From Pipra filicauda (taxonomy: Eukaryota; Chordata; Aves; Passeriformes; Pipridae), in contig NW_024104665.1 in assembly GCF_003945595.2 (NCBI RefSeq), forward strand, positions 4,367,363-4,431,362: a stretch of 64,000 bases of DNA, read 5' to 3'. This document shows, one piece after another, positions 12,401-23,990 of this stretch. The notes under the pieces are model-generated. The model saw only the letters and a list, made by a program, of their open reading frames with translations. It was not told the DNA's origin and did no database searches. Within the stretch, counting starts at the first letter, position 1; every line of letters begins with the position of its first letter. The position numbers were made by a program, and so were the translations under genes.

Positions 12401-14419
12401 CCATAGTTATCCTGCCAGATGTTTCTACCATCACCTAGACCTCAGTCCCACATTTGATGTTTGGCACAGATGACAGGGAAAGACATTCCGAGCAATGGAA
12501 GGGATAAGAGCCTCTAAAACAGGTAATTAAATTTGTGAAAATGACAGTCAATAAACTAGTTAACATTGAAAAGCTCTACTCCATGCACTTTAGAGAGGAT
12601 AAAATACCAAGAAAAATGCAAAAACCTACAATGTAAGAATATAAAATACAGTATAATTCCAGTTAAGAAAATACTGTAGCATTAATAAACTAAAACTTTC
12701 TTATATTGAGAGGGTAGACATATTAATGACACTGGATTCTGTATGTCTGGTTCCTGCTGTACCAGGATTGTAAAGGGAAGGCCTTGGGTTAAGTCTGCAC
12801 CCTGAATAACATCATTCACTAGATTTGTACCGATGAGAAATTTGACTTCTATCTCATTATCAGTTTCCTTCACTGTGACGCCTCTGCCTTTTCCACCCTG
12901 ATGTTAGGTGTCTGGGTCTTCTTATCCTGAACAGTAACAAAATGGATAAAAGACAAAGTGGCAGAGCAACCAGCAGAAGTTCCTCTCTCACTCCTCAGCA
13001 TGGTTTCCTCCTGACAAGCAGAGATTCCCTTTTCCCTCTAGCCCAACAGAGCTGGAGGAAGCTTCCTGTTACTTGTCACAATCTAGATCAGCTTAAAGAA
13101 AGAAAGGCCCTTTTCCCTTCCTTTCTCAAAACTATCACCCTTCCCAGATGCCTGCTGACTCATCAGCATCCTCCAACAGGCAACTTCTGTATTTTCCTTT
13201 TCAGCTAACTTGCTGCGATACCTTGAATATACTGCCATACCCTCTGCAAGGAGAAGAGGCCCACAGCCCATTCACTCATCTTTCCAGAATTCCTTGCTGT
13301 GACTGCCTGCCTGGAGTGTATAGGGCAAAATTTCTTTGGTTAGAGAGGTATACAAACAAGGCACAGCAGAGGTTGGAACCTATGTTACAGAGGCCACATT
13401 TTTTTCCGAGGCAAGGGAATACTCATTCAGTCAGCTCAAAAATACCCTGTTACTGAATAAATTCTGAAGAAACTGAAGAGGAGATTAGAGGAACAAATCC
13501 CAGGCAAGGGAAAACAAGCAGTTGTGATGGTTAATAGACACAAGGGCAGCTCATAGGAAAAGAATAATGAGACATGGAGCATGATGTAACAGAAACAGGC
13601 CAGATGGCAGTACAGCTGTGGGGAAACTCCGCTAGCTCTGAAATGAGTCTTCAGTTATTCAGACTGCAGACTGCAGATCCAAGCCACTGACTGCAAAACA
13701 AGCTCTGGTTGTCTCAAGCAAGTGGCAGTTTGTTAACAATTACCCAATTGAAAGCAAAGTGGAGCAGGTGATACTAAGAAGTCTATTACAGCACGTCTGA
13801 TGAGGAGCCATACGAGAATGTCCATGGCCTCTCTTTCTTCCAATGACAGAGATTTAGAGATACTTTATAAAGTAGAAATATAACTTGAACCTTAAGTAAC
13901 ACAACAGCTAATAACTTTACTCTGTACTGGATTATACAGTTGACATTGGTTCCAGGAAGTCTTTTGAGACCATGTAATATCTACATGGATGGCTCTGTGA
14001 AAATAGGAAAATTAAGCAGTGTTGTGAAATAGTTTCAAAATGTAGTAGTATATAATATCTGTGATATCTGTAAATGTTTATAGTATAGCAGTGACAAAAA
14101 TGACAAAGGAAAAACTTAATGCTAATCTAAGTAAATTGTCATCCGAAACAGAGCAACTCTTCAGGGACACCAGTGCTCTCATGTTAGATCACTAACCACT
14201 AGCTACGCAATATACAGCATGATGCTGTTCTCACAGTAACAAGAATTATGTGGAGCAGTGTTTCAGTTCTAGAACAGTGTGCTGAATGTCTGTCCCAGAA
14301 GTCTCATCTGGCAGGGTGGGCTATGGAACCAAAAAGCAGTCTCCAAAGGAGTGAAAAATGAGTAGCAGTAATGACCTCAAGTGACTTCACATACAAGTTC
14401 CTAGAAACTGTGTAAACCC

Positions 14420-14487
14420 CACAACTACCTGAAAGAAGGTTGTAGTGAGGTGGGAGTCAGTTTCCCAAATAAAAAGTGATATGACAT
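14420..14487 (+). mobile_element. Short CR1 LINE remnant
   Basis: About 68 bp matching the internal part of the CR1 3' region: ACAACTACCTGAAAGAAGGT, then TGTAGTGAGGTGGGAGTCAG and AAAAAGTGATATGACA. Flanks are not recognisable as CR1. It is an old fragment with no coding content. Confidence 0.7.
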
Positions 14488-15687
14488 GCTGGGATCAACA
14501 GAGCACAGCATAGTTATTTGGGAGGCTGCACCAGTTCACTGAGACAATCTTCATTATTTTTATACTGATTAGAGCCAACCGAAGGGTATAAAAGGGATTA
14601 CAAGGCATGGCTGCATACAATATCTGAGAACAAAACTGAAGAAATCAATTCTACTCCCATCTTTGTAATTCAACCTGCGTTACACAAAATCCCTACAGTG
14701 AGTCTAGAAACCATTTAGAAAGAGAATATTCATACCTGTCCCCAGTCATAAATCATATTGCTCATTTCTAAAAGTTCTCTATGAGCATCAGCTTGGCATC
14801 ACTGTAAACCTATTTAGATTATGCAAGCTTAGACTTTTGCAAGAAAAAGAAGAAGCATATATCAAAACCTCATTCCCTACTCCTAAACTCAGTTTGGCAA
14901 ATAGAACAATCCATAAATCCTGAAAATGTTCTTGACTGGTTCTTTAACTTTATCACCCACACACGTCTGGGTTATCAGCTAACACACGCACACTAGTAAA
15001 GAGGAAGGACTCTTACAGCAGCCAGAATGTGAATTAGGAATGTTATGCTTGAATTAGAGTTTGAGGCAGAACAAACAGATTTTACATCTGTATTACTGGC
15101 TGGATGCTTTTGCTTTGAAGCTAGGTTGCCACTCTTCCCTTCAGGAAAGTTACTGACATATTGCAGTTTCAGTCCACTAATTTGCTCCTGCAAGAGGAAA
15201 TCTAGATACCCAGTGTTCAACCACATCATCCCTTTGCATTTTTAAGTGTCTCTCTCATTCTCCTTGTGGGAGTCTTTGTGGCTTATAAGATCTCTACAAT
15301 CTTTTTCTCTTTCCAAGCCCTCCAGAACTTTCCGGTCCATCCAATTGTTCACTGTCTACTAAAACCTCTCTCCTGAGGATAAATATGAATATTTCATAAT
15401 CTGCCAATCTCTAAAAAAAAAAAAAAATAGAAGAAAGAGGAATGCTAGGCATGGTTTCCTGGTCAGACTCTGATCTCCATATACACACTTCATTTTGAAA
15501 AAAATAAACCAAATCAAGCCCAAACAGATTATTTGATTTATTGAGAGAATAACCTCAATTTCAGTAGAGGGCCTTAAAGAAAATTGTGTTGAGGATCTAG
15601 GCCATTCAGGATCTGAAATCCTGAAGAACTTCTTACCATGTGTAAGAAACAACTCTAGTTGATCTAGAGGACCATGGATGGCAGTGG

Positions 15688-15719
15688 TCTTTAACTAAAG
15701 CTTTACCTTTAGTTAAAGA
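15688..15719. repeat. Inverted repeat, 13 bp arms
   Basis: TCTTTAACTAAAG (15,688-15,700) and CTTTAGTTAAAGA (15,707-15,719) are exact reverse complements with a 6 nt loop CTTTAC. Not part of a recognised repeat; AT-rich. Confidence 0.85.
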
Positions 15720-17639
15720 GTGAAGAGATATGCTGCCAGTTTTAGATATGGCCTGTGGTCTTATCTCCATCTTAGTCCCTTTTATGAAGGTATTGTGATA
15801 CAGACTTTTCTTAGAACAATGCCATCGATGAGGGTTTTTTTTATCATCTCACTGAAAAAGACTATGTTCTTACAGAGAAACTATGATCAGAGCTATCCCA
15901 CGGAAAGCTTTATGGCTGCATATGCTTTTCAGTGTAGACAATAACCACCTTATTATCTACAATTATAAACAGCTACCAGTCCTATGACTTCTAAGTTACA
16001 GCTGAAACACAACTTACGGGGGACTAAAGGATAGGTATCTTGCCCTGAGCACAATGAAACAGCAAGAATTCTCAGCTATATTAAAGAGCACAAACTTTTG
16101 GGGACGCAGTGAAGACACTGACAAAAGCCTAAACATCTTGCCATAACAGAAGGCCAAAATTGTTTCCGGGCAAACAACTGCCTGTTATCAAACACCTTGT
16201 CTATTAGAAGACCTTGTTTGGTGAGATGCATGGAGACTACTTCCTCTTTCTTTGCAGGGTAAAAGACTGAGAGGTCCTGACCAGCCTTAAACCAAGGGAT
16301 TTCTGTAAGCACCTTTGCAATACAGAGGAAGAACGCTAACTGTTTGAAAGCTGAAGTCAGAACATGAGGTAGGATTGCCACTGCAGAAAAACAGAAACTA
16401 AGCAATATGGTCTTTCCAGGCAGGTCTTCCTGGAGTCCATTGTCAACAAGTTCTAAAAGCACTGGTGAACTGTGACAGTTTCGTAATTATTTCCCAAACA
16501 CAGAACATTGTCCAGCTGTTCAGGCTGAGCTCTGAGATGACTATTTGCACAATATTCATTCCCATTAAGGTCTAAACTTAGATGCTTCAATAAACAGCAG
16601 GAACAGAACCAGGGTCAGGCACAAGTCATTCTACACCTTCCTATTTTCTTTAAATCTGGGGGCAGAAAGGATCCAGCCTGGTCTCTGGCATGATTCAGAG
16701 CAACCTCCTATCTTCTTACAATTAGAACCTGCTTCACTGAGCCAGTGGCCTTTGTGGAATTGTCTCTTGTCCTACTTCCTTACTCTAACGGATGTTACCT
16801 TTGTGGATGAATAAGGTTGATTATCTTCTTGCAATAGAGCAGTTTAGTTTTTTTCCTCTTAGGGAACCCTGTCAATTATCTGTGCAGAGTGATGGCAGCT
16901 GAAGTAGGCCCAAGAGTCAGGTCCTACATGCATTATTAAGGATTCCTTTCAGAACAGGAAACCAGCTTGTTACTCCTCCATTGTTTATTCACTTTCCTGG
17001 GTGATGAGATGAGCTAAATGGCAGGTGCTGGCATGTGTAGTGGAAGTGTGTATAGGAACAGGAAAAGGGGATGAAAGCTGCTATAATAAAGAAGAAATTA
17101 AAAGAAGCAGAAGCTCCAGGAGGACAGGAAAGAATTAAGCAGCAGATTTAGGGTGACAGGCATGATGATGCTATAAGAAAAGAGGAAATGGCATGCTGTT
17201 CAGCATACATAAGTTATACATAACCATAAAATGAGGATTGAAACAGCCTTCATCAGAATGCCCACGAGGTGAAGCATTTCCTCTGGGATATAAGGGTAAT
17301 AAAGCAGGAAAAATAAGTTGCCAGCATTTTAAAATACTTTTCACCATTTCAAGCCAAATGATTTTGTTTTTTCCAGATGCCACTTTATTTTGAGAGCTTA
17401 CTTGGTATATGGAGAGACAGGTATATGTATAAAACCCGTGTAACAGCTAGCTACTAAATGTGTCTTGATACAAAATCCATTTTGGAACCTGTTTTATATA
17501 TTAATACACACTAGAAACGGCCTTATTCTGCTCAAAATGCCTCCCTGAGCTCAGGAATACAGGACCTCATGAGTGAAAAAACAGCTGTGCCGATGTGAAA
17601 ATTCGGTGCGTTTCCTAAGAATTTTGTAATAGTAAGCAT

Positions 17640-18240
17640 GGTCTTTTGAGCCGCGACTCCGCTTTCCCGGCGGAACGCGAAGACCCGTTTTTCCGCTCCC
17701 AGGGACAGTCTGGGTCGGGAGGGGACGGTCGTTGGACGGAGCATCCAAGCCCCGGGCTGGGGCATCTCACACGTGCAGGCGTCGCACCGGGAGCAGGCGG
17801 GGAGGGCAGGAGGTGCCGGCGGCCAGAGCCAGGGAGGGGGCAGCCGGCGGCGCGCACACAGACACACAGACACACACACACAGAGACACAGACACAGATA
17901 CAGACACATACAGACACACACACACAGGGCCCGATTTACTGCCCGCCGAGGCGCCGCCGCGGGCGGGGGCCCGGCCCGGCCCTGCCGACGTGACCGGCGC
18001 GGCGCGGTGTCGGTCCCGCTACGTGCGGCCGCGGCCGCCGCTTCCCGGGGCCGCCCCCCCGGCTACGTGAGCGCCGGCAGCGCCCGCGGCGGGGGAGCCC
18101 AGAGCCGGCCGCAGGGGCCCCTCCTCCGCGGCCCTGGCACATCCAGCCGGACTCCACCGAGGGAATCCGGGCACGGGGCAGTGCCGGGATGAGCAATCCG
18201 TAAGCGAGGAGGTGGGCAGGGCGCAGGAAGAAGTGCGGGC
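17640..18240. promoter_or_regulatory. Orphan CpG island
   Basis: A block of about 600 bp with very high GC and abundant CpG in otherwise AT-rich DNA, in composition like a housekeeping promoter. No known protein is encoded: the open frames through it are arginine/proline/glycine-rich and continue into the neighbouring CR1 element on one strand. It contains a (CA)n tract, a CACGTG E-box at 17,770-17,775 and further ACGTG cores at 17,988, 18,021 and 18,065. It could be a promoter of a noncoding RNA, a promoter of an unrecognised gene, or a distal regulatory island. Near its right edge an ATG (18,189) with G at -3 is followed after 11 nt by a donor-like GTAAGC (18,200), which would fit a short first coding exon but proves nothing. 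Confidence 0.7.
17855..17927. repeat. (CA)n / (GACACA)n microsatellite
   Basis: Imperfect CA repeat interrupted by GA and TA steps (ACAGACACACAGACAC-type), about 73 bp, embedded in the CpG island. On the opposite strand it reads as a Cys/Val-rich open frame that is not a gene. Confidence 0.95.
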
Positions 18241-18384
18241 CTGCCGAGGCTGAGATCATAGAACTGGGATGAGTGCCAAGTCTGTATTTTAGGGATGAAT
18301 AATTACAGTTTGTTCTAGAAAGTGGGGAATCATCAGTTTGAAAGCGACCGAGAAGGAAGGATCCGGGCTGTGAGCTGTCATGGT

Positions 18385-18896
18385 TGCAGGTGTGAAAAAA
18401 GGATACTGTGTCCATTCTGGGCTCCTCAGTATAAAAAAGACAAGGAGCTACTGGAGAGGGTCCAGTGGAGGACAACAAAGACAACTGGGGTCCGGAGCAT
18501 CTCTCTTGTGAGGAGACACTGTGGGACCTGGGCCTGTTTAGTCCAGAGAAGACTGAGAGGGGATCTCAATGCATATAAATATCTCAAAGGTGGGTGGCAA
18601 GAGGATGGTGCCAGACTCTGTTCAGTGGTGCCCAGTGACAGGATGAGGAGCAATGGCCATATAATATAACACAAGAAGTTTCACTTCAGCATGCAGAAGA
18701 ACTTTTCATTGAGGGTGGCAGAGCACTGAACAGGCTGCTCAGGGAGGTCATGAATTCTCTCTCTCTGGAGACTTTCAAAACCCACCTCGATTTGTTTCTG
18801 TGTAACCTGCTCTAGGTGACCCTTCCTTGGCAGGGGGGTTGGACTGGATGATCTCCAGAGGTCACTTCCAACCCCAACAATTCTGTGATTCTGTGA
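18385..18896 (+). mobile_element. CR1 LINE 3' end, 5'-truncated
   Basis: About 510 bp of a CR1 non-LTR retrotransposon, + strand. It runs from GTGTCCATTCTGGGCTCCTC through GGAGAGGGTCCAGTGGAGGA, the GGTTGGACTGGATGATCTCC block and the terminal repeat ATTCTGTGATTCTGTGA ending at 18,896. CR1 copies typically lack a poly(A) tail and end in this short repeat. It is 5'-truncated like most copies, encodes only the extreme reverse-transcriptase tail in broken form, and starts about 145 bp right of the CpG island edge. Confidence 0.95.
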
Positions 18897-18949
18897 AATG
18901 TGATCCTAGGTATTCCCAGTATGAAATGCCATAGCAGAAGTACAGATAT

Positions 18950-19080
18950 TCAGTAGGCCATAGCTGAGAAGCTACCTGCAACTCTGGTTCAGTCATGCAA
19001 TTCTGGTCACTCACATTCAAATACGGGTGAACTGTGACTTGTATGCCTGCTGAGAAGATTTAAAAGCCAGATAAAGAGAA
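18950..19080 (+). mobile_element. Possible very old CR1/L3-like fragment
   Basis: Weak similarity in order to ancient CR1-group elements (TGCAATTCTGGTCACTCACA followed by GGTGAACTG and a purine-rich AGAAGATTTAAAAG stretch). Too diverged to be sure by eye. Confidence 0.3.
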
Positions 19081-19316
19081 GGGAAGCTTTTCCAAAACAA
19101 AGACTGAGAGCAGATACCACACGATCACTGTTGCATAAATATCTTGGGTGACTTGAGCCAGAAAAGGGACAAGACTTATGTAAGCTAAAGGTGAAGCGTT
19201 TGCACAAAAACAATCAAGGTGTAAATGTGTTGCAAATGTTTTAGTTGGAAATCAGTAGATACTTTTTTCCTTAAAAGAGTCATATCCTGCAACAGCCTTT
19301 TTATGGAAGTAGGAGG

Positions 19317-19352
19317 ACTGAATACTTGGCTAGTACTGAATACTTGGCTAGC
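19317..19352 (+). repeat. 18 bp tandem duplication
   Basis: ACTGAATACTTGGCTAGT is followed at once by ACTGAATACTTGGCTAGC; a single end mismatch implies a recent local duplication. Confidence 0.95.
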
Positions 19353-20100
19353 TAGAGCACTATCAGTTAATGATCGAAATTAAATATATATTTGTAGTAG
19401 CAGGGGAACTGGACTTGAGCAGGGTGTCCTTTCCAATCTTCTCATAGATGGGCTGGTAGTGTCTAGATACTGCAGTGATAAATCATGCCAGAAAGTAAAT
19501 ACATAAACAGTAGTGACATTTCTAATGTGGTTAGGCAAGGATCTTCAACAGCTGACCAAACATGAGTGCCAGACACATATCTATCACTCAGGAAAAAGCT
19601 AAGCAGGTATTATTGGCTTTATGTTGAGCTAGGAAGACTGACATATAGAGAGGCTGAGTATCTGGTACGAGTCTATTCCAAAGGTTTTCTTTACAGTAAC
19701 CACAAAGCTCCATTGGGCTTAACTAGTAACACGTAGAAGCTCTGAAGTGCAAACACCATGTAAAAAGCTTTCCTAGAGCACCAAGTAAGAGGCCTATACC
19801 TGCCTGCTTTAAGAACTGTTCACTGCCTAAGACAGGATGAGGGCCCTGTCAGTTTCTCGGGGGTGGCCTATGTTGTACTGTAATACAGTATTCTTTATAT
19901 CCTGGAGATAATACAAAATAATCAGAAGCTGCTATGTCAATTAAAGCAGCCTTTTGTTTGAGGACATCAGAATAATGGAAGAGTTTTCCCTCTGAGTGAA
20001 AGAAGAGTGTAACTGAAAAACAGGCCATGTGAATAAGTGGCAGAACCGAAAGAAAACCACAGTAACCCTAAATTCTCTTCTTACCACAGTGAATGCAAGT

Positions 20101-20150
20101 TCTTCATTTACATTCAACCAAAAAGTCTTCATTTACATTCAAAAAAAATG
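20101..20150 (+). repeat. 25 bp tandem duplication
   Basis: Two head-to-tail copies start with TCTTCATTTACATTCAA; they differ only in the A-rich right half. Confidence 0.9.
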
Positions 20151-23100
20151 AAAAAGTCTATTACTTTGCCCTCGTTCATTGGCCATGCTTTCCAGATATT
20201 TGTCCATACTGTCAGCATAAGCCTGTAAATACAAGCAGTCTAACGAAAAGGCAGACACTTTCCTTTGCTAAGCTTGGCCCATAAAAAAACCCCAAAACCT
20301 GGCAAAACACAGTGACAGACTTTTAAGAATTCATCAAAGGAAATGTGTTGGTCTACCTCAGATGAAGTCTGTCCCTGCTGTCACGTAATCCTTCATGTTC
20401 CACACCCCAACCCTATGGTCTCACGCAAACCTAAGACACTTACAAATCTTCTCACCTAGAAACCATCAATCTTGCATTTTGTCTGAGTTCTGGGTTAAAA
20501 AAAAATGTGTAGAACAAATAACGCATCAGTCTTTTATGGGTTCTCTGTTCTTGTCACTTTCCCCCTGCAGGTTATGTTTCTGTTCCTTGAATACCCAACT
20601 TCTTCCTTGAAGTGTTACAAGAGCCCAGCAGAGCCCCAGTACTTTCTAGCACTTCTGATACCCGCAGCACTCTATTTAGTGATAAGCTGAATCTGACCTT
20701 CTTCTATGGTGCTGGGTAAACCCTGGGAGTCTATCGCAATTCTTCCATTGATTTGCTACGGGGTTAGTACAAGGGAGTTCCTTTTTGTCAGTTTTCTCCA
20801 CTGGAAAAATAGTAGTTCATTTTAGTCTCATGGTGTTTGAGTGCTTCCTGAGCCATGAAAGGCTGTCAAGCAACCGGAAAGAAGACATTTCCCATGGAAT
20901 GGCATCTGTTTACATGCAGTTTTGTTACAGGTTAGTTATTGGACAGCCTTACCTCATAATTTTTGATACTATGTTTCTACAAACAAATCTCCACACCTCA
21001 ATCCTTTGCCTGGGAAATGAAATTAAAGAACTGAAAAAAAATGGTTTTAAGCAACCTGTTTCCTACAGGAGACATCATCTTTCCTTTCCGTGAGGCATTC
21101 ATCATGTTGATACAGCACATACAGCAGAAAAAATCTCTGGTCTGGACTCTGTATTGTTGACATCGTATCACTTACACCATTGCTACCACCACCAAGTGAA
21201 ATGGTTGTGTAAACCTTCTGGATCTTTATAAATGATGTCAAATGCAAAGTGCTGCAGCATGGTATATTGTATCCTTTCTCACACACTCTAGGCTTCACAT
21301 TTTGGCACATACAGTACAATTTCCCCATATTTCTAGGCAGTAGTCATGTTTGTATTTATGACTGCATCAAACAATTCTATAAATTCATGTGAGGCCAAAG
21401 CTTGTCTTAAATAATTAAGAATGACAGGTCAGAAAACCCATTTATTTGGAATTGATAAATTTATGAATGCTGGATAAGGTTAAAAAATTGCTGTATCATG
21501 GAAAGGTTAAGATTATAGGGAATCAGCAATTTGCTACCACAGCTGGTGTCTTATAACTCCCTGAAAAGGGAAAAAAATCTAAGTGAGTCACTTCCATTAA
21601 TAGTCTTCCATTTAAAAGGGACTGTCTTAGAAGAAATGTATGACTGCTCTTGCACCCAGTGGTCTGTAAGAGCTGGGGATGTGTCATGGAAAAATCCCAG
21701 AAAAAAAAGAAGGAACAAAGAGCAGGAAGTGGCTTTTGAAAATACGGATGTTCAAGGGACTCAAAGGAGCACACTGACCAAGGGAAGTCTTTTGACAATT
21801 GTACTAGGAAAAGGAAAAGGTACCTTGTTCTGGGAGAAGGACATGGGATTTGGAACATACATAGAGAGTTTGTGGCAGCCTCTCTCTTTGGAGGGAAGAG
21901 GTAGGAGAGAAAAACATGAAGTTAAGCAGATTCAAAGGAAGAACATGTGAAAAAGATGAGGCACATGAATATGGCTCTTATGGAGAGATGCAAGAACTCT
22001 GAATGTCTGCAGCGAAATCTTTCTACAGAAACTAAAAGACGTGTCTCACTTATAGGTAGAAATGGTTTTTTTACCCAAGAAATCTGAAAAGTTGTGTATC
22101 TTTGGTTTGCTGTTGTTTCGAGAGCTTGCTTTCTTCCATCTTCCAGTTTCCTGTATCTTTTGTCTTATTGTGTTAAGGCGACTGTTCTAAATTACCTGGT
22201 CTTGGCCAACAACCCCTCTTGCAAAGTACTCTCCAGGCAGAGTAGCCCTAGGGACAAGCTACAGTCATCACAATTTGTCTGTTAATAACCACCTACTCTG
22301 GCTGCATCACCCTACAGAAAGCAGAATAAGTGCTGAGCTGTGATAGGAACCCAGACAGCAAGGTAAAATGGTAATAGGGAAAGGAGCATCTTCACATTAA
22401 CCTTTCAGCTGGTGATTTCCCGGTGTTGTGAGAGTACACTGAAGCAAAACAGAGCACCGTTTAGGAAGCTGTTTCTTCAGTGTCACTGCAGGGCTGGAAT
22501 GACCATATTTACACCCTTTAGCAGTGGAAACCTCAGTTTTATCTTCCCCTTGCGAGGAAAACTGAGCCCCGGTGCAGCCAGGACCCGTGACTGGGGAATG
22601 CAGCTGTGTTTGCAGAGAGCAAGCAGAGGGTGCAGACAGCCCTGTTTTGGCCCCCCTGTGCAACTTTCAGCCCCAGTGAAGACTTGCCAAGCACCATCTC
22701 AGGTTTTCAGTGCTGACACACTGGGCACTGGCAGGCAGTTCAGCACCCTGTTCTTTAACTAATGGCAACAGGAAGGAAGGAGAGGCACTGCTGGAGTGGT
22801 TAGCTACTGAGTTTTTAAGGACTGGAAGAGCTTTGTTAGTCAGAGGGAAAAAAGCAGCTCAAAGCTTTAGGAGAAAGATGGTGCCAGAGACTTATAGAAA
22901 TAGCCGGGGGGAGGAGGGGGCAGGGAAGAAAAAAACCACAATAAAAAATACAAAAAAGTGGTGCTGCTGCACTTGGATTTTCATTATATCCGGACTGGGC
23001 ATTAGATGTAAAGAGAAGCCATGGGAACTGAGCCACCAAATAAAAATACTCATAAATGTAAATTAAAGTACATTTAATCACAGGTGCAAATTGTGCTTTT

Positions 23101-23869
23101 TAACTGTTCAGAGTATAGCTTAGGTTGCACTGATAACGAGGCATTTCTTGTATAAGAGCAATAACGTCCCTAGATGTCTGATTAAATAAGGCATATTTGT
23201 CAATAACAACAGACAAAAAAATTGAAGCCACAAGTTTTAAATGATCACACAATGTTTTCAGACATGAGGACCATGCTAAACCATGATTTAAAATAGGCAA
23301 CAGGTAGTTTTTAAGGACCCTATCTCTTGGTGACCTTAGTCATTCACTCAGCCTTGCACTGTTGACTCATTCAGTCTCCGTCTACAGGGAGAAGCTTATG
23401 TGCTTTCTATTTTCAGCTATGAAATGTAAACATTTTTATAAATGCAGAAATTGTGGTTTGCATGCAACATGCTTGAAAATACATTACAAGTCTCACGGCT
23501 TAGCTGAAAGTAGTTGACAGGAAGCAGAGGAAAACAGGAGCTCCCCAAAAGCCATTAAATACCTATCTCTATACCAAAAACATGTTTCTCTATACAAGTT
23601 ATTCAGGCATGCGGTCTCAGAAGTAAAAGCTATGAGAAATAAATAACCTGGTTTTATTATAAGCAAATGAATTTAGTGGAAAAACAGAAGGGCGTGGGGT
23701 TTTCTTTTTCATTTAGTTCCAAGGGTTTTTTTAGGCGTATCGTGAAAGCTGTAAGGTGGAGGGTCCTGTCTGGGTCTGATGCCAGGGAACTTTTGTGGCC
23801 GGGAATAGGGAAAAGTATAAAAATAAAAATGTATCCTCTGCCACATGGCCATCCATTGTGTACGGAGAG

Positions 23870-23894
23870 ACCCCTCTGTACCGTACAGAGGGGT
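23870..23894. repeat. 25 bp near-perfect palindrome
   Basis: Arms ACCCCTCTGTAC (23,870-23,881) and GTACAGAGGGGT (23,883-23,894) are exact reverse complements around a single C. It directly abuts the GGTA flank and left end of the interrupted LTR. Could be a stem in RNA or a dimeric protein site. Confidence 0.9.
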
Positions 23895-23990
23895 ATGTCA
23901 TAAATCAATCAAGAGGGAAGGTAATACCCCCTCCTGAGTCCGAGAAATTACCTTTTAAGGTAAAAAACCAGTGGTCACTGAATATTTAAC

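Larger units (their letters stand above)
9412..17639. other. No gene recognised
   Basis: Mostly AT-rich. Holds the CR1 remnant near 14.45 kb, an A-run near 15,413-15,427 and the inverted repeat at 15,688. The longest open frame (16,076-16,462, minus, 128 codons) shows no known domain. Confidence 0.6.
19081..23869. other. No gene recognised
   Basis: Only small tandem duplications and AT-rich unique sequence. Open frames of 100-140 codons around 21.5-22.8 kb have no recognisable similarity. Confidence 0.6.

Noticed and set aside
13370..13390. TTGGAACC-type stretch resembling a tRNA T-arm
   Set aside because: No matching A-box, acceptor stem or anticodon arm around it.
16076..16462. 128-codon minus-strand open frame in AT-rich DNA
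   Set aside because: No recognisable domain and no partner exons; a length reachable by chance over 64 kb on six frames.
17532..17923. Cys/Val-rich minus-strand open frame of 129 codons
   Set aside because: The low-complexity N-terminus is the (CA)n microsatellite read backwards.
17936..18484. Minus-strand open frame of 182 codons
   Set aside because: It spans the orphan CpG island and runs into antisense CR1 sequence; composition-driven, not a gene.
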